Source: an uncultured Bacteroidales bacterium (GTDB lineage Bacteria > Bacteroidota > Bacteroidia > Bacteroidales > Bacteroidaceae). Taken from it: a stretch of DNA of 64,000 nt. Position numbers and translations under genes: made by a program. The notes beneath the pieces were generated by a model. That model worked only from the letters and a program-made list of their open reading frames with translations. It did not search any database and was not told the origin of the DNA. The stretch is from contig CACZAN010000017.1 of NCBI GenBank assembly GCA_902779165.1, forward strand, positions 1 through 64,000. The letters are read 5' to 3'. Shown in pieces: positions 16,195 through 23,642 of the stretch (position 1 is its first letter; each line of letters starts with the position of its first letter).

Positions 16195-18647
16195 TTTGAG
16201 AAATAATGGTTCCGCAGTGGCTTCTGAACGGGCTCGCCAGTGAGAGTGACGGTCTTCTGAAGCCTGATGTCTGCAGAGGAGCTGCCGACCTTGATGAGGT
16301 ACTGACCCGGCAGTACGTTCCATTGGCGCTGGCCCTCGTTGCTGTAGAATCCGAACTGCTCGGTATAGAGCTTCACCTGAATGGTCTTGCTCTCACCCGG
16401 CTGCAGCGTCACACGGGCAAAGCCTTGTAGCTGAATGGGACGGATGGGCTGGTCGGCACTCGTGGGCGAGAGGTAGATTTGTGCCACCTCGTCTGCAGTC
16501 ACTTCGCCCGTGTTCTTCACTTCGAAGGAGAGGCTGATACTTTCGTCCTTCGTTGCTGCCTCGCCAGTGACTTTCAAATTGCTGTATTCGAAGGTGGTAT
16601 AGCTCAGGCCGTAACCGAAAGGCCAGGCGATTCGACGATTAGGGGATTTCGCCATTTGGCGATTGGAGGATTGAACGATTTCGCCATCGCACGATCCGTG
16701 ATCTGAGAGTAGGGGATAGTTGTAGCAGATGGGCTCATAGATTTCGGTGTTGGGGTAGCTGACAGACAGCTTTGCCGACGGTGACACCTTGCCATAGAGA
16801 ATATCGGCCACCGCATTGCCGCCTTCCTCGCCGGGATACCAAGCCTGGATGACAGCAGCACACTTTTCTGCGAGCCCTGAGATCACCTGAGCCCTGCCGC
16901 CAAACATCACCAGCACCACGGGCTTACCTGTCTTGATCAACTCCTCTACATACTGCTCCTGTTTGCCCGGCAGGCGCAGACTCTGGCGGTCGCGGTTCTC
17001 GCCACAGAGCATCACATTCTCACCGACGGCAGCGATGATGACATCTGCCTGCCGGGCCATAGCGAGGGCTTCTGCCTTGTCGGCTTTCTCGCCGGCATCC
17101 ACTCTGCGATGCAGGATTGCATATTCCCAAGCACGCTCGTCGCCCAGCTCGCCGTATTTCGTTTCGATTTCTTCTGTCCAGTCGCAACCGCGGGAGTACA
17201 TCACGTTTACCCCCTCTGGCTTGCGCCCGTTCATACCTTCTAAGAGCTTGACGATGTGCGGATTGTCGCTGTCTGCTATGTTCTCCACCTTCTTCCAGAA
17301 GTACGACATTGCGGGATAGGTGTAGTCGCCGCACATGGCCCAGATGGAGTTGGCATTAGGACCCGTCAGCAAGATGTTGAGAGAGGCGCGTTCGGAGCTT
17401 AGGTTGGAGAGCGGCAACACGCCATTGTTCTCCAGCAGCACCACCGACTGTACGGCGATATCGTATGCCGTCTGGTGCTCTTCTGGAGTATCGAGTTGGA
17501 TTTGTTCCTCTGTGCTGTAGAGGTAGGCGTCTTTGTCGAAGAGGCCGGCGCGGAACTTATGGCGCAGCACGTTCTTCACGGCGCGTTCCAGCGTTTCGGG
17601 TTTGACCAGCCCCTGGTCGATGGCCATCTGCAGGTACTGATAATTGGCGCCATGGGGGAAGTCTACATCGTTGCCGCCATTGATGGCCGCCGCGGCTTTC
17701 AGCACCTCCGGCGCAGCCGCTGGTTCGTCACCTTGCAGCGGTAGCTGGTTGATAGCGGTGTAATCGCTCACCACCATACCGTCGAAGCCCAGATAGCCGC
17801 GAAGGATATCCTGCAATATCTCGCTGTTAGCCACGCACTTGATGCCGTGAACCTCGTGGTAGCCCGGCATCACGCACTTGCTGCCAGCCAGACGGATCAT
17901 CGCTTCATGAGGGAGCAGTATCTCTTCCATCAGTTCCTTCTCCTCGGCGTCACCTCCTCCGCCGTAACCTAAATAATGTTTCGAGCAGGCACCCACACCC
18001 CGTTTCAGATCGCCCTGTTGCAAACCATTGACGAAAGCTACGCCCATAACTGCCGACAGATAGCCGTCCTCACCATACGATTCCTCCAGACGGTTGAACG
18101 AAGGCGTGCGACACACATCCACCATCGGCGACAACGCTAAGATTCCACCCATCTTGCGCAGGGCGGTACTCGTCTGGCGTGTCTTCAGTTCCGCCAGTTC
18201 CGGATTGAACGAACAAGCCTGTCCTATCTGCTGAGGATAGATGGTGGAGCCCAGGGTGTTTACTCCCGAGAGCACCTCTTCGTGCAGCAGGGCGGGTATG
18301 CCGTTCGGAGTGTTATGGATGAGCCAGTCCTGAATGGCCTTAGCACGGTTGCGCAATTCGTTCGGGTCGCGGGGCTGCTGCATGCAGAACTGCGAGAAGT
18401 GTCCGATGCCATAGGGAATCATCTCGCGACACCTGGCGGTATCCAGCTGTCCCTGCTTGTTGAACAGGGTGTCCATATACATACTCCTCAGCTGGGCGAT
18501 GCGCTCTTCCTGCGACATCTTCTGGTACAGTTCGTCTACTTGCTGCTCTATGTCAGTAACGGTGTTGCATCCAGTCATCAGCGCTACCAACCCTGCTATC
18601 AGCAGGCTGGCGCACCACAATCGTGCGAGAACGTTCTTTGGTCTCAT
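16173..18647 (-). CDS. GH3 beta-glucosidase-type lipoprotein
   Basis: 824 residues of glycoside hydrolase family 3 (BglX-like). It starts with a lipoprotein signal (lipobox LMTGC, Cys27) and so is probably anchored at the outer membrane or in the periplasm. Order: GH3 N-terminal barrel (about 40-390) with the nucleophile D295 in GMVVSDYTAIN, the GH3 C-terminal alpha/beta sandwich (about 400-680) ending in WPFGYGLSYTTF, and a fibronectin-III-like domain (about 700-800). Family members remove terminal beta-glucose or beta-xylose; the specificity here is not determined. Oddities: residues 654-675 are encoded by a perfectly phased 8-bp repeat (SSNRQMAK/SPNRRIAW), and the C-terminus is made by another 8-bp array. 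It is divergent from the GH43 gene. Confidence 0.9.
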   Translation of the reverse strand: MRPKNVLARLWCASLLIAGLVALMTGCNTVTDIEQQVDELYQKMSQEERIAQLRSMYMDTLFNKQGQLDTARCREMIPYGIGHFSQFCMQQPRDPNELRNRAKAIQDWLIHNTPNGIPALLHEEVLSGVNTLGSTIYPQQIGQACSFNPELAELKTRQTSTALRKMGGILALSPMVDVCRTPSFNRLEESYGEDGYLSAVMGVAFVNGLQQGDLKRGVGACSKHYLGYGGGGDAEEKELMEEILLPHEAMIRLAGSKCVMPGYHEVHGIKCVANSEILQDILRGYLGFDGMVVSDYTAINQLPLQGDEPAAAPEVLKAAAAINGGNDVDFPHGANYQYLQMAIDQGLVKPETLERAVKNVLRHKFRAGLFDKDAYLYSTEEQIQLDTPEEHQTAYDIAVQSVVLLENNGVLPLSNLSSERASLNILLTGPNANSIWAMCGDYTYPAMSYFWKKVENIADSDNPHIVKLLEGMNGRKPEGVNVMYSRGCDWTEEIETKYGELGDERAWEYAILHRRVDAGEKADKAEALAMARQADVIIAAVGENVMLCGENRDRQSLRLPGKQEQYVEELIKTGKPVVLVMFGGRAQVISGLAEKCAAVIQAWYPGEEGGNAVADILYGKVSPSAKLSVSYPNTEIYEPICYNYPLLSDHGSCDGEIVQSSNRQMAKSPNRRIAWPFGYGLSYTTFEYSNLKVTGEAATKDESISLSFEVKNTGEVTADEVAQIYLSPTSADQPIRPIQLQGFARVTLQPGESKTIQVKLYTEQFGFYSNEGQRQWNVLPGQYLIKVGSSSADIRLQKTVTLTGEPVQKPLRNHYFSKVEMLKS
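16625..16688. repeat. 8-bp repeat array inside the GH3 coding region
   Basis: Eight phased octamers with consensus nnnnGATT: AGGCGATT, CGACGATT, AGGGGATT, TCGCCATT, TGGCGATT, GGAGGATT, GAACGATT, TCGCCATC. Three octamers equal 24 bases, so the array is translated as an 8-residue period. It sits in a surface loop just before the conserved WPFGYGLSY motif, where an insertion is tolerated. Confidence 0.7.
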
Positions 18648-18677
18648 AATTGTTGCGTTGTTTTGCTAATTCGGGCG

Positions 18678-18685
18678 CAAATATA
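18678..18685 (-). promoter_or_regulatory. -7 box for the GH3 gene
   Basis: TATATTTG on the minus strand matches TAnnTTTG, 31 bases before the ATG at 18647. Confidence 0.4.
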
Positions 18686-18759
18686 CGCAAAAGTTGTGAC
18701 TTTAGAGGCTCGCCGCTCAAAATCTTTTGTTTTTATTTTCTGAACTATGAACTTTTCCT

Positions 18760-18767
18760 TATCTTTG
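18760..18767 (+). promoter_or_regulatory. -7 box for the GH43 gene
   Basis: TATCTTTG matches TAnnTTTG, with about 50 bases of leader before the ATG at 18824. With the box at 18678 it makes the 176-base gap a divergent promoter region. Confidence 0.45.
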
Positions 18768-18823
18768 TGCCCAGTAACCATTGATATTGCATACTCCTTT
18801 TTATATAAAACACGTTTCGAGAC

Positions 18824-19861
18824 ATGACACACAAACTGCTTTTCACACTGATGCTCACAGCCATCAGCCTGTCGGCCGCCGCACAAGGGCCGCGCCGAGG
18901 TTTCCGCCGCGAGGCATTCACCACCGAGACACCCATGGCCCACGATCCCGTGATGGCCAAGGAGGGCGACACCTATTATATATATGCTACGGGCATGGGC
19001 ATTCAGCAGATGACCTCCAAGGACCGCAAGACATGGACAGTGCTGCCACAGCCTGTGATGACCGTCATCCCTGGTTGGACTACCGACTCCGTGCCCGGCT
19101 TCGGCAATCATGTCTGGGCACCCGATGTCATCCAGTGGCACGGTCGCTGGTGGATGGCCTACAGTTGCTCCACCTTCGGCCGGAACGGTTCGGCCATCGG
19201 CTTGCTCAGCAGCCGCTCGCTTGCCGCTAATATGTGGAAAGATGAGGGATGCATCGTCACCTCACGGGAGAAGCGCGACAACTGGAACGCCATAGATCCA
19301 AACTTCGTCATCGACGACAACGACCAGCCCTGGCTCGTTTGGGGCTCGTTCTGGGACGGCATCCAGCTCGCTCCCCTCGACTCCACGATGCATCTCAAGA
19401 AGGCTGAAAGCGCCTTCCCCCGCACCATCGCCCGCCGCTACGATCCCAACTACAGACCCACAGAAGAGAACCCCACATCGAAGTATGCCGGCACCAACGC
19501 CATCGAGGCTCCGTTCATCTTCCGTCATGCCGGCTACTACTACCTCTTTGTCTCGTGGGATTACTGCTGTCGCGGCGCCAAGAGCAACTACCGCGTGGCC
19601 GTAGGGCGTAGCCGGAATGTCGCGGGGCCCTATCTCGACCGCACGGGCAAGGATATGGCCAACGGCGGCGGCACCCTCTTCCTCGAGGGCGACAAGACCA
19701 ATTGGGAGGCGGCTGGCCACAGCGCCGCCTACACTTTCGACGGCCAGGATCTCTTCCTCTGCCACGGTTATAGCGCCACCCAGAACGGTGCCGCCTTCCT
19801 CATCCAGCGAACCATCAGCTGGACAGAAGACGGATGGCCGGAGTTGATAACTGATAATTGA
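18824..19861 (+). CDS. GH43 arabinanase/arabinosidase
   Basis: 345 residues. A signal peptide (MTHKLLFTLMLTAISLSAAAQ) is followed by a five-bladed beta-propeller of glycoside hydrolase family 43. The general base D41 (AHDPVMAKEGDTYYIYATG), the pKa modulator D158 (NAIDPNF) and the general acid E228 (NAIEAPF) are in their expected contexts. HVWAPDVIQWHGRWWMAYS is typical of endo-1,5-arabinanase-like subfamilies, which trim arabinan side chains of pectin, but the exact activity is inferred. Its TGA stop lies in a two-unit TTGAAA octamer repeat, which abuts a 22-bp tandem array. Confidence 0.88.
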   Translation: MTHKLLFTLMLTAISLSAAAQGPRRGFRREAFTTETPMAHDPVMAKEGDTYYIYATGMGIQQMTSKDRKTWTVLPQPVMTVIPGWTTDSVPGFGNHVWAPDVIQWHGRWWMAYSCSTFGRNGSAIGLLSSRSLAANMWKDEGCIVTSREKRDNWNAIDPNFVIDDNDQPWLVWGSFWDGIQLAPLDSTMHLKKAESAFPRTIARRYDPNYRPTEENPTSKYAGTNAIEAPFIFRHAGYYYLFVSWDYCCRGAKSNYRVAVGRSRNVAGPYLDRTGKDMANGGGTLFLEGDKTNWEAAGHSAAYTFDGQDLFLCHGYSATQNGAAFLIQRTISWTEDGWPELITDN

Positions 19862-19871
19862 AAAGTTGAAA
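19856..19871. repeat. Two-unit 8-bp repeat at the GH43 stop codon
   Basis: AATTGAAA then AGTTGAAA. The first unit contains the TGA stop (19859-19861) of the GH43 gene. It is the same consensus (nnTTGAAA) as the arrays at 14080 and 16131 but in the opposite orientation, matching the opposite direction of the gene it ends. Confidence 0.6.
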
Positions 19872-19872
19872 G

Positions 19873-20026
19873 GACGTATCGGCTTCCGTAATAAGACGTA
19901 TCGGCTTCCGTAATAAGACGTATCGGCTTCCACGATAAGACGTAACGGCTTCCACGTATGGACGTAACAGGTTTTATGTATATACGTGTCAGGCTTTACG
20001 TATATACGTCTTGGCCGTTACGTATG
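19873..20026. repeat. 22-bp tandem repeat array, seven units
   Basis: Seven units of exactly 22 bases. Units 1-2 are identical and begin GACGTATCGGCTTCCGTAAT; unit 3 changes the end to CCACGATAA; units 4-7 diverge but keep ACGTA near the start and ACGTAT at the end. At the junction of units 6 and 7 the sequence ACGTATATACGT is a perfect 12-bp palindrome, and later units have ATACGT and ACGTAT arms around a variable centre. An eighth unit begins (GACGTGAG) and then breaks off inside the Nudix-like gene. There are no spacers, so this is not CRISPR. Confidence 0.85.
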
Positions 20027-20390
20027 GACGTGAGTAAAACAAACTATAGTCCTTTGCCGCATCATCCTGACCAGTAGCAACGACCGGATAATCCACCAAT
20101 ACCAGATACGCTACCGTGATGGTGCGCCCTCTTGGGTCGCGATCGACCTTGGAATAAGCTCCAATCTGATGGAGTTCTGTCACCACCAGTCCCGTTTCCT
20201 CTTCCAGCTCACGGATGGCGCTTTGTTCCGTCGTCTCGTCCATATTCATGAAACCACCAGGAAAGGCCCAGCAACCCTTAAACGGGTCGAAGCCTCTCTG
20301 AATCAGCAGCACCTGTGGCCGCTCTTCTTTTGTCATTACCACGCAGTCAGCGGTCACAGCAGGTCTTGGATATTTGTATGTATAAGCCAT
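19989..20390 (-). pseudogene. Nudix hydrolase paralogue, C-terminus replaced by the 22-bp array
   Basis: 133 codons. The N-terminal 110 residues closely match the intact Nudix protein at 20713-21147, including YKYPRPAVTADCVVMTKEE and the Nudix box G-x5-E-x7-RELEEE (GGFMNMDETTEQSAIRELEE). After GQDDAAK the paralogue continues ARWFPIDALPPLAFDHDD and about 20 more residues, but this copy switches to DYSLFYSRPYVTAKTYIRKA, encoded by the repeat array, and stops. About 30 residues, including the conserved region that closes the active site, are lost. I infer a duplication followed by truncation. Residual activity is possible because the metal-binding box is intact. Confidence 0.65.
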
Positions 20391-20405
20391 CTTGTATATG
20401 ATTTT

Positions 20406-20711
20406 TTATTCGTAATATTCGATGGGTAATTCGTCACTCACGATGAAGTCCTCGTGGTTATCATCGTAGAGATAGACGATGCGGAGGCCGCGATAAGATG
20501 CCGGTACCTTCAGCGTTTCGAGCAAATGCCATCTTGGCCGTCCAAAGTCATACGATGCGCGGTCAAGCAGCATCCGATTACTGGTCCAGTCAAACTGGTA
20601 GTATCCGCCACCAATGCACTGGTCATCCCCAATCAGCAAATCCTTATGCTGATTGACCATGCCCAGCCGCAAATAGCCATCCATCGTTATAATAAATTTT
20701 GGTAGTGCCAT
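20406..20711 (-). CDS. Hypothetical protein of 101 residues
   Basis: Starts MALPKFIITMDGYLRLGMVN one base after the stop of the Nudix gene, so translation is probably coupled. It contains LIGDDQCIGGGYYQFDWTSN and RIVYLYDDNHEDFIVSDELP. It is acidic, soluble-looking, has no signal peptide, and is rich in aromatic residues. I do not recognise the family. It is sandwiched between two Nudix paralogues, which suggests it was part of the duplicated unit or a partner protein. The ATG at 20711 is preferred over an upstream in-frame start inside the Nudix gene. Confidence 0.6.
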   Translation of the reverse strand: MALPKFIITMDGYLRLGMVNQHKDLLIGDDQCIGGGYYQFDWTSNRMLLDRASYDFGRPRWHLLETLKVPASYRGLRIVYLYDDNHEDFIVSDELPIEYYE

Positions 20712-20712
20712 A

Positions 20713-21147
20713 TTATAACATTCTTTTATATAAAGCTTTTGCATCATTCATGATGTCATCGTGGTCGAATGCCAATGGAGGCAGCGCATCGATGGGGAAC
20801 CATCGTGCTTTTGCTGCATCATCCTGACCTGTGACAGCGATGGGCGCATCAACGAGAGCGAGATAAGCGACTGTAATAGTGCGCCCTCTTGGGTCTCGGT
20901 CAACCTTAGAGTAGGCACCGATCTGATGGATATCGAAAACTTTCAATCTTGTTTCTTCCTCCAGCTCACGGATGGCGCACTGCTCGGTGGTTTCATCCAT
21001 GTTGAGGAATCCACCAGGAAAGGCCCAACAACCTTTGAACAGGCCTGCGCCTCGTTCTATCAGGAGAACCTTTGGATTCTCCTCTTTTGTCATAACCACG
21101 CAGTCAGCAGTGACAGCGGGACGCGGATATTTATAGGTATATTCCAT
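20713..21147 (-). CDS. Nudix (NUDT-type) hydrolase
   Basis: 144 residues with a full Nudix box GGFLNMDETTEQCAIRELEEE preceded by CWAFP and followed by GAYSKVDRDPRGRTITVAYL, the pattern of Bacteroidetes proteins annotated as ADP-ribose or nucleotide-sugar pyrophosphatases. Family members hydrolyse nucleoside diphosphates linked to another group; the substrate is unknown. The frame continues upstream to a TTG at 21165, but the ATG at 21147 matches the start of the truncated paralogue. It lies 10 bases after the small gene at 21158-21331 and is probably co-transcribed with it. Confidence 0.85.
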   Translation of the reverse strand: MEYTYKYPRPAVTADCVVMTKEENPKVLLIERGAGLFKGCWAFPGGFLNMDETTEQCAIRELEEETRLKVFDIHQIGAYSKVDRDPRGRTITVAYLALVDAPIAVTGQDDAAKARWFPIDALPPLAFDHDDIMNDAKALYKRML

Positions 21148-21157
21148 TGTCTTGTTG

Positions 21158-21331
21158 TTAGCCAACGGTGTAATTTAGCACCTCATATTGAACCTTTGAG
21201 GGCTTGAATTCTTTCATGTTTTGTGGCCCAGCCATTATCTCCTGAGCCTTATCCATTGCGTCTGAAAGATTATCAGCCTCAATGGAAAGCTCTTTACTCA
21301 TAACGATATTTGCACGAATCTTGAATTCCAT
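21158..21331 (-). CDS. Small hypothetical protein, 57 residues
   Basis: ATG at 21331, TAA at 21158. It begins MEFKIRANIVMSKELSIEAD, continues through NLSDAMDKAQEIM and ends VQYEVLNYTVG. The alternation of a beta strand, a helix and a beta strand suggests a small alpha/beta fold, and the middle (SIEADNLSDAMDKAQEIM) resembles the 'ADNLEEALEKA' pattern common in small phage and accessory proteins. No family recognised. It sits 14 bases after the membrane protein gene and 10 bases before the Nudix gene, which supports a real gene in an operon. Confidence 0.6.
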   Translation of the reverse strand: MEFKIRANIVMSKELSIEADNLSDAMDKAQEIMAGPQNMKEFKPSKVQYEVLNYTVG

Positions 21332-21345
21332 TATTTGGTTGTTTA

Positions 21346-21645
21346 TTAATTTGTTTCTTCAGAATTTTCTGTATCGTCTTTCTTTTTATCCTCTGTACTC
21401 TTATAGACATCATGGTAGAGTCCGATGATGAAGCCAGCAGCGGCGATGAAGATGAAGCAGAGCCAACTCTCGAAGACTATACCGAGGACTATCCCAAGGA
21501 TTGTGCCGACAACAGCAATCTTGCCGCCTGTAGTCACCGGTTCATCAGAACTTCCAGACGTATATTTCGGAGAAGAGTTATTCTCTTCCTCCTCCATTGC
21601 ATCATTGATGGCCATGAATCCCAAGAAATCTTGAAAGTTAAACAT
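21346..21645 (-). CDS. Small membrane protein, 99 residues
   Basis: An acidic, serine-rich N-terminal part (about 1-38) precedes two adjacent hydrophobic helices (KIAVVGTILGIVLGIVF and LCFIFIAAAGFIIGLYH, about 42-78) and a charged C-terminal tail (STEDKKKDDTENSEETN). It is predicted to sit in the inner membrane as a hairpin. No family is recognised. It lies 106 bases after the DUF262 gene and 14 bases before the 57-residue gene. Its function is unknown; its position at the end of the restriction genes could make it part of the same island, but nothing in the sequence proves a defence role. Confidence 0.6.
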   Translation of the reverse strand: MFNFQDFLGFMAINDAMEEEENNSSPKYTSGSSDEPVTTGGKIAVVGTILGIVLGIVFESWLCFIFIAAAGFIIGLYHDVYKSTEDKKKDDTENSEETN

Positions 21646-21751
21646 AGGCTGTACTTTATCTTTTGTCTCGCTCTACCTTCGCTCTTGCCATACTGTAGCC
21701 ATACTCATGAGTAAGCCTTGGAGTAGCATGGAGTATGGGTAGAGTATAGAT

Positions 21752-23575
21752 TCATAGGCTATAATAATACTGCTTGATGAGGTCTGTCATCTTCGCACGA
21801 CGGGCTTCAAGGAAAGCCTGATAGTTGGTGCAATCCATATCAAGAATCTCAACAGGAATGCAATTGTCTTCGAGATTCTGGCGGAACTCCACTTCACTCT
21901 TAAGAGTTTTGAAAGAGGAATCTTGTGTACCTTTGATAGCATTAAGTGCTTCGTTCAGATATTCCTTCGGTGCTTTCTTACCAATCTTTATGTTGAGAGG
22001 GGTATCAAGATATGCATAGTTCGCAACCTGGTTATATTCATGCTTGTCAAACCCATTATCCACAAGATACTGCTTGGGGAAGATGTGGTGAATATCTCCA
22101 CCAAGATTCACAAGCTCACCAACGGGAATATGAGATAGCAGAGAATCCTTCTTGAAGAAATTCTGCGCTGCAAGGAATACCTGATATGTAGGATTGATGG
22201 ATGAAACAAAGGTCAGATTCTGATTCAACTGTACGTTCCAGAAAGCATCAGACAGCGTAGCATCCTCAATAGCTTTCAATGTGGCTTTGACTCCGTTCTC
22301 TCCTATAGCACGTATATCTTTGGCAAATGAAGATTCTGGCGAGGCACTATAGCGGCCTGTTAATACTGAGAGGACATACCAACGTTGCACAAGACTCTTA
22401 ATCTCATCCACGGGGATTTCCTTGGGCTCCTGCAACAGAAGATAAACAGCATACGCAAAATCTATCGCCATCACCGAATTAACCAGCTTCTTTGACGTGA
22501 AACCAGCAGAACGGATGGCCAGCATAAACTGTGTGAAGTTGTAGCCTTTGATGACATTATTCACGCCAGCTTCCAGCTCCTGATATGTGGATTCAACAAT
22601 TTCTTCCTTGAATTCACGAGTTTCGAAGTCACGTCCTGAGAGCATTGCTACAAGGTCTGCAAGTTTGGCTCTCTTACAGCGATGCATAAATGCCACACGA
22701 AGCACGTCGTCGCATTCTGGATCATAGACGGTTTCTTTGTCATCCTTTAGCCATTCCAACTTGCTAAGATAACCCGAAGCCGCAAAGGTCTGGTCTTTTT
22801 CCTTAATCTTGTTGTAGAACGTACCATCCTTACAAAGATGGGCAAAGTAGTCGATAACCTTGCGAAGCGTATTGCCTCCATGTATTTCGTCTGCGGCAAT
22901 CTTAGACATCACGAAGTCACCTTGACTGAGCGCAGTCCCCTTGGAATTGATACGAATGAAGATATCCGTTACGATGTCTATATCCAGTGACGCATCCAAT
23001 TCTATCACTCCGATATTGCAATGCTGCAAATTCTTTAGACTTTCCAGTACCTTATGCAACTCTTCCTGATCCATCTCAGGATTGTCAGCCACATATTGGT
23101 TTATAAACTTGAAACTGGAGAAGTCTGGCTTAAATAGCTCTGCAATATCCGGAATCCATCGTTTACCTTTGAGGTGTGCCGGAGTTTGGACAGCAAATAG
23201 CTCTGCATCAGGACTGCCAGAAATAGCAGCAAACGGGTCAAAGGCTATTTTTACACGACCCTCGCTGTAGTCATCAAAAACGATGGACTTACCCGCAATG
23301 GCAGTCATCAACGCCGTAATACGCTGCTGTCCGTCAATGAGAACCTTCTTACCCTCAGACAATGAACCATTTTTCAATTTGACAGAAGGATTCTTCCAGA
23401 TGATGATATAACCAGTTGGATAACCCTTATACAGCGAATCCATCAAATCACGCACCTGAGACTTACGCCACACAAATGGACGCTGAATCTCAGGGATGGC
23501 AATATCGTTTGCCTCGATCAAACCCAATATCTGACTGATAGCTAGCGGATAGTTGTTATATTTCTGTTTGTCCAT
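21752..23575 (-). CDS. DUF262 / HNH (GmrSD-like) protein
   Basis: 607 residues. The N-terminal DUF262 domain carries IPEIQRPFVWRKSQVRDLMD (28-47) and the ParB-like motif D81-G-Q-Q-R85, as in the GmrS half of the type IV enzyme GmrSD. The C-terminal region has an HNH-type motif HHIFPK at 496-501, like GmrD/DUF1524. Such proteins bind nucleotides through DGQQR and cleave DNA, often modified phage DNA. Here both halves are in one chain. It starts 67 bases after the restriction-methylation gene on the same strand, so the two are probably co-expressed. Which DNA it attacks cannot be read from sequence. Confidence 0.85.
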   Translation of the reverse strand: MDKQKYNNYPLAISQILGLIEANDIAIPEIQRPFVWRKSQVRDLMDSLYKGYPTGYIIIWKNPSVKLKNGSLSEGKKVLIDGQQRITALMTAIAGKSIVFDDYSEGRVKIAFDPFAAISGSPDAELFAVQTPAHLKGKRWIPDIAELFKPDFSSFKFINQYVADNPEMDQEELHKVLESLKNLQHCNIGVIELDASLDIDIVTDIFIRINSKGTALSQGDFVMSKIAADEIHGGNTLRKVIDYFAHLCKDGTFYNKIKEKDQTFAASGYLSKLEWLKDDKETVYDPECDDVLRVAFMHRCKRAKLADLVAMLSGRDFETREFKEEIVESTYQELEAGVNNVIKGYNFTQFMLAIRSAGFTSKKLVNSVMAIDFAYAVYLLLQEPKEIPVDEIKSLVQRWYVLSVLTGRYSASPESSFAKDIRAIGENGVKATLKAIEDATLSDAFWNVQLNQNLTFVSSINPTYQVFLAAQNFFKKDSLLSHIPVGELVNLGGDIHHIFPKQYLVDNGFDKHEYNQVANYAYLDTPLNIKIGKKAPKEYLNEALNAIKGTQDSSFKTLKSEVEFRQNLEDNCIPVEILDMDCTNYQAFLEARRAKMTDLIKQYYYSL

Positions 23576-23642
23576 ATCAATTACTTGTTTTTATTAGTTG
23601 CAATTTGCGATAGCTATATTCTTCTTCTTTTTTTGCCTTTAT

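Noticed and set aside
19873-20026. CRISPR array or attachment-site cluster
   Set aside because: No spacers, no integrase and no tRNA end nearby. It is best described as a tandem repeat.
21662-21740. Insertion-sequence end or terminator around TACTCATGAGTA
   Set aside because: The central palindrome is real, but the outer arms do not pair well and no transposase or target duplication is seen.
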